Shown piece after piece: positions 5,162-7,269 of a DNA stretch of 7,269 bases; the stretch's first letter is position 1, and each line of letters opens with the position of its first letter. The translations under genes were made by a program, and so were the position numbers. The DNA comes from Candidatus Staskawiczbacteria bacterium RIFOXYD1_FULL_32_13 (GTDB lineage: Bacteria > Patescibacteriota > Minisyncoccia > Minisyncoccales > Staskawiczbacteraceae), in the NCBI GenBank assembly GCA_001820485.1, contig MHPU01000021.1, positions 9,402-16,670 on the forward strand, in the 5' to 3' direction. The notes below the pieces were generated by a model. It was given only the letters and a program-made list of their open reading frames with translations, was not told the origin of the DNA and searched no databases.

Positions 5162-5611
5162 ATGAATAAAAACTATATAATTATAGCTATAATTTTAGTT
5201 GTTGTTATAGTTGGAATAATTTTCGCTATATTAATGCAAAACCCAAAAACAGAAATTGAATCTAATTCAATAAATACATTAGATGAGAATATAACAAACA
5301 CAACAAATAATCAATCTCAAGATGAATTAAAAGAATTTAAAATAAATTCATTTTATGACGATACTGGAGTTTGGTTCTCACTCAAAGAAATAATTATAAA
5401 AAAAGGAGATATAGTAAAAATTGAAGTTACTAATATTAAAGGGATACATGATTTTGTTATAGATGAATATAATATTAGTCAAGAAACACCACTAAATGTT
5501 CCTACTACGATTCAGTTTAAGGCTGATAAAGTTGGAGAATTTATTTATTATTGTTCAAAACCAGGACACAGGCAAAAAGGTCAGTGGGGAACATTAAAAG
5601 TTGTAGAGTAA
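5162..5611 (+). CDS. Membrane-anchored cupredoxin (blue copper protein) with Gln in place of axial Met
   Basis: A 149-residue extracytoplasmic electron-transfer or copper-binding protein. Residues 5-25 form a single hydrophobic N-terminal anchor with no lipobox cysteine. Residues 26-56 are an Asn/Thr/Glu-rich linker. The cupredoxin fold occupies about 57-149: FSLKEIIIKKGDIVKIEVTN, then His96 in GIHDFVID, and YYCSKPGHRQKGQWGTLKV with Cys131 and His136. These are the three equatorial type-1 copper ligands. The position usually held by Met (C-x4-H-x4-M) is Gln141, as in stellacyanin-type centres. The gene stands alone on the plus strand and has no Shine-Dalgarno. Its promoter is not clear; TTTAAT...TAATAT near 5055-5082 is a weak candidate. 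Its redox partner is unknown. The fold and ligands are seen in sequence; copper loading is inference. Confidence 0.9.
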   Translation: MNKNYIIIAIILVVVIVGIIFAILMQNPKTEIESNSINTLDENITNTTNNQSQDELKEFKINSFYDDTGVWFSLKEIIIKKGDIVKIEVTNIKGIHDFVIDEYNISQETPLNVPTTIQFKADKVGEFIYYCSKPGHRQKGQWGTLKVVE

Positions 5612-5625
5612 TATAAATTTAAAAC

Positions 5626-5661
5626 AAACAGCTCAACGATAAATCCTCGTTGAGCTGTTTT
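5626..5661. terminator. Bidirectional terminator between convergent genes
   Basis: AAACAGCTCAACGA (5626-5639) and TCGTTGAGCTGTTT (5647-5660) form a perfect 14-bp stem around a 7-nt loop, flanked by A- and T-runs. It lies between the cupredoxin gene (plus) and the Gmad2 gene (minus) and can terminate both transcripts. It is the most stable hairpin in the window. Confidence 0.92.
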
Positions 5662-5678
5662 GTAAGTTTAGATTATTA

Positions 5679-6257
5679 TTAATTTTTATTTAGCACATCA
5701 GCAAAAATTATTGGCATTTCTAAGGCATCATCATACTCTGGCAAGCCAGATGGATTGTCTTTTTTTAATATTAAAGCACCTCTGTTACTATAGGTATCTT
5801 TATCTATTGTAAAATAAAGATTTGCCTCAAAAAGTACAAATTCTTCTGTCATCCAATCTTCTTTGGCAGTAGCAAGACCTTGGGCTATTATTAAACCATC
5901 CCAGTTTACAAGTACTACGGAAAAACTTGCTTCAAAAAACCATGTTCCCCTTGCCTTTCCTTTGATAAATAAAGGACTTTGGATAACTTGATTTGGGCGC
6001 GGATTTTCTACAATAATCAAATCTGATTTTTCTTGCTTCTCTCCAATATCTTCAGTAAAATTCTGACCATTAAAGCTACATTGACGAGGATAACTTTCTT
6101 TTACAAGACCTACTGCATTAACACATTCTTGAAAATTATTTACAATTGGTAAATCTTTTTTTATTTTTTCTCTATACAAATAAATGCTTAAAGATCCCAT
6201 TATCACAACAATAGTTACAATAATAATTGAGGCGATAACTTTAACTTGTTTATTCAT
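5679..6257 (-). CDS. Membrane-anchored Gmad2 immunoglobulin-like domain protein
   Basis: A 192-residue surface or cell-envelope protein. Residues 7-28 are a hydrophobic anchor. Residues 42-70 (FQECVNAVGLVKESYPRQC, then NGQNFTE) form a short module with Cys45 and Cys60 that could make a disulfide; I know similar modules in front of Gmad2 domains in Patescibacteria. Residues 80-187 are the Gmad2 domain (first described in Bacillus spore-germination proteins). Signature pieces are IVENPRPNQVIQSPLFIKGKARGTWFFEASFSV in two parts, DWMTEEFVLFEANL and LKKDNPSGLPE. The fold is all-beta and probably mediates binding in the envelope; no catalytic residues are expected. It is transcribed alone from the promoter at 6320-6348, and converges on the cupredoxin gene. 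The ligand is unknown. Confidence 0.88.
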   Translation of the reverse strand: MNKQVKVIASIIIVTIVVIMGSLSIYLYREKIKKDLPIVNNFQECVNAVGLVKESYPRQCSFNGQNFTEDIGEKQEKSDLIIVENPRPNQVIQSPLFIKGKARGTWFFEASFSVVLVNWDGLIIAQGLATAKEDWMTEEFVLFEANLYFTIDKDTYSNRGALILKKDNPSGLPEYDDALEMPIIFADVLNKN

Positions 6258-6319
6258 ATTAAAAAATTTTATTTAATTATATTTCTATCAATCAAAAAAA
6301 TATTTGCCTAGCTAATATA

Positions 6320-6348
6320 ATAGTATTACTTTTTAAACTAAAATTCAA
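6320..6348 (-). promoter_or_regulatory. Probable sigma-70 promoter of the Gmad2 gene
   Basis: On the minus strand TTGAAT (6348-6343) and TACTAT (6325-6320) are separated by exactly 17 bp. Transcription would start near 6313, about 55 nt before the start codon. The remainder of the 227-bp interval 6258-6484 shows only AT-rich sequence and the terminator at 6457-6483. Confidence 0.55.
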
Positions 6349-6456
6349 CTAATGACTGTAATATATTAAAACTTTCAACGGCTAACTAAAATAAGCAATT
6401 TCATGATTAAATAAAAAATATAGTGAAAACACAAAAAATAATATTTATGATTTTAC

Positions 6457-6483
6457 AAAAAAATGCCCTTGTGGGCATTTTTT
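6457..6483. terminator. Rho-independent terminator after the second ECF sigma gene
   Basis: AAAAAAATGCCC (6457-6468) and GGGCATTTTTT (6473-6483) form a hairpin with a TTGT loop and T-runs on both strands. It begins one base after the stop codon of the sigma gene and insulates it from the Gmad2 gene. Confidence 0.92.
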
Positions 6484-6484
6484 A

Positions 6485-7000
6485 TTATTTGAATTTGTAC
6501 AATAGTTTGAGTTTCTCAAGACCCCTATGAGCTTGCACAGTAATAGCATTTTTTGATTGCCCTGTGATTAAAGACATCTCTTTGATTGATAATTCCTGAA
6601 CATATTTCATACGCATTATTTTTTGATATTTTTCTGGAAGCTGGGCTATCAAAAGAACTAAAGCTTTTCCATCAATATAGTTAAAAAGTCTTTCAGAATT
6701 ATTAATCTTTGGCTCAAAACCCTTTTCCATTAAAGCATTTAAAGAACCTATTTTGTGTTTTCTATACTTATCTACTATTAAATCATTTAAGATATGATAT
6801 AAAAATGCTCTCATTATTTCAATTTTTCCACCCCTTACAAGATATTTCCATGTTTTAATAAATGCATCTTGTACTAAATCTTGACCCAATTCATGATCTT
6901 GTAATTTATAAAATGCGTGTATATTAAGTTTCTTCTCAAAATTGAGATGGGCTGTAGTCAAAACTGCCTGCAAAGATGTCTCTTCTTTTTTTGAGGTCAT
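6485..7000 (-). CDS. ECF-like RNA polymerase sigma factor (second, different type)
   Basis: A 171-residue two-domain sigma factor. Region 2 spans about residues 12-83, with DLVQDAFIKTWKYL as the core-binding signature and FLYHILNDLIVDKYRKHK as the -10 recognition helix. Region 4 spans about 114-168, with LPEKYQKIMRMKYVQELSIKEMSLITGQS and the recognition helix NAITVQAHRGLEKLKLL. It differs clearly from the factor at 3950-4510, so it is not a recent duplicate. No anti-sigma gene follows; a terminator comes at once. A partner could instead be the divergent gene starting at 7250. The ATG at 7000 gives a natural N-terminus for region 2. The candidate promoter at 7009-7035 lies so close that the mRNA would be nearly leaderless. 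Confidence 0.92.
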   Translation of the reverse strand: MTSKKEETSLQAVLTTAHLNFEKKLNIHAFYKLQDHELGQDLVQDAFIKTWKYLVRGGKIEIMRAFLYHILNDLIVDKYRKHKIGSLNALMEKGFEPKINNSERLFNYIDGKALVLLIAQLPEKYQKIMRMKYVQELSIKEMSLITGQSKNAITVQAHRGLEKLKLLYKFK

Positions 7001-7008
7001 ATAATTTA

Positions 7009-7035
7009 TGCCGATGATGGTTACTTATTATTACA
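7009..7035 (-). promoter_or_regulatory. Candidate ECF promoter of the sigma gene (autoregulation), copy 1
   Basis: On the minus strand TGTAATAAT (7035-7027), 11 nt, ATCGGCA (7015-7009). The same two boxes with identical spacing lie at 7180-7206 on the opposite strand. From TGTAAT to CGGCA the gap is 16 nt, the usual ECF spacer. The second box ends 8 nt before the sigma start codon. Confidence 0.6.
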
Positions 7036-7179
7036 CTCATATTACAATAATACGTTTTATATAATAATTTGTTTCTAAAAAACAACAAAAAGTGCCAAAA
7101 CTAATTACATATATGTTACAAATTAAGCCTACCACTTAAAACAAATAATAGATATAGCAGAAGCACTCAGGTCAATATT

Positions 7180-7206
7180 TGTAATAATTTATGTTTTTTA
7201 TCGGCA
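7180..7206 (+). promoter_or_regulatory. Candidate ECF promoter of the divergent gene, copy 2
   Basis: TGTAATAAT (7180-7188), 11 nt, ATCGGCA (7200-7206), identical in both boxes and in spacing to the element on the minus strand before the sigma gene. It lies 43 nt before the ATG at 7250. The interval 7036-7179 between the two elements is AT-rich and shows no gene. Confidence 0.6.
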
Positions 7207-7249
7207 CGATAATATAAAGAATATAAATATTATAATTAAATAAAATATT

Positions 7250-7269
7250 ATGAAAACAAAAAACAAAAG
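7250..7269 (+). CDS. Start of a plus-strand gene, cut by the window edge
   Basis: Only an ATG and five further codons (MKTKNK) are inside the window. The gene is proposed because the ATG lies at a sensible distance downstream of the candidate ECF promoter at 7180-7206 and follows the A/T-rich AAAATATT context of the other host starts. The basic N-terminus would suit a signal peptide or membrane protein, but the product cannot be named. It is transcribed divergently from the sigma gene. Confidence 0.4.

Noticed and set aside
1..7269. Alternative genetic code with UGA read as glycine, as in some Candidate Phyla
   Set aside because: All genes read cleanly with the standard code, and TGA acts as a stop at 1411-1413.
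1..7269. CRISPR array, insertion sequence, tRNA or rRNA genes
   Set aside because: No regularly spaced repeats, transposase, terminal inverted repeats or recognisable RNA gene motifs were found.

Overview
The window is AT-rich, about 25-30% GC in the lines I counted. It carries small single-purpose genes typical of an ultra-small, reduced-genome bacterium. The gene families point to Candidate Phyla Radiation (Patescibacteria): a short DusB-like tRNA modifier, an AlkD-type HEAT-repeat glycosylase, a three-helix membrane protein behind an ECF sigma factor, a DUF2680-like secreted protein, a membrane-anchored Gmad2 protein and a membrane-anchored cupredoxin. This taxonomic placement is inference. 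The genetic code looks standard: TAA ends nearly every host gene and no internal UGA is needed.

Left part (1-2480). A 3'-truncated tRNA-dihydrouridine synthase lies on the minus strand. It is followed on the plus strand by a compositionally foreign one-gene unit (about 881-1479, roughly 53% GC). That unit has a perfect consensus sigma-70 promoter, a good Shine-Dalgarno sequence, an uncharacterised cysteine-rich zinc-ribbon-like protein and its own terminator. Next comes a minus-strand pair, rhodanese then AlkD-like DNA alkylation repair protein, separated by 4 nt.

Middle (2556-4626). A minus-strand block reads ECF sigma factor, then a 3-helix membrane protein 4 nt downstream (probable anti-sigma/sensor), then a secreted helical DUF2680-like protein, closed by a hairpin terminator. 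The sigma gene and the rhodanese-alkD pair share the same spaced element (GTTGC-N8-AAAAATAGTTATAAA), each copy directly behind a terminator. This makes a small regulon plausible.

Right part (4599-7269). It holds a second one-gene unit (about 40% GC, strong Shine-Dalgarno, own terminator) encoding a 105-residue protein whose alternating pattern resembles a degenerate receiver domain. A membrane-anchored cupredoxin with Gln at the usual axial Met position follows on the plus strand. It converges, through a perfect 14-bp hairpin, on a membrane-anchored Gmad2 protein. The last complete gene is a second ECF sigma factor. Upstream of it, and in mirror orientation upstream of a plus-strand gene starting near the right edge, are two identical bipartite elements (TGTAATAAT-N11-ATCGGCA). 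These look like twin ECF promoters of an autoregulated divergent regulon.

The overall theme is envelope signalling: two ECF sigma factors, one with a candidate membrane regulator, plus several secreted or membrane-anchored proteins. There are also two small non-host-like cassettes of unknown function. No tRNA, rRNA, CRISPR array, insertion sequence or replication origin was seen. No stretch longer than 300 bases lacks a gene.
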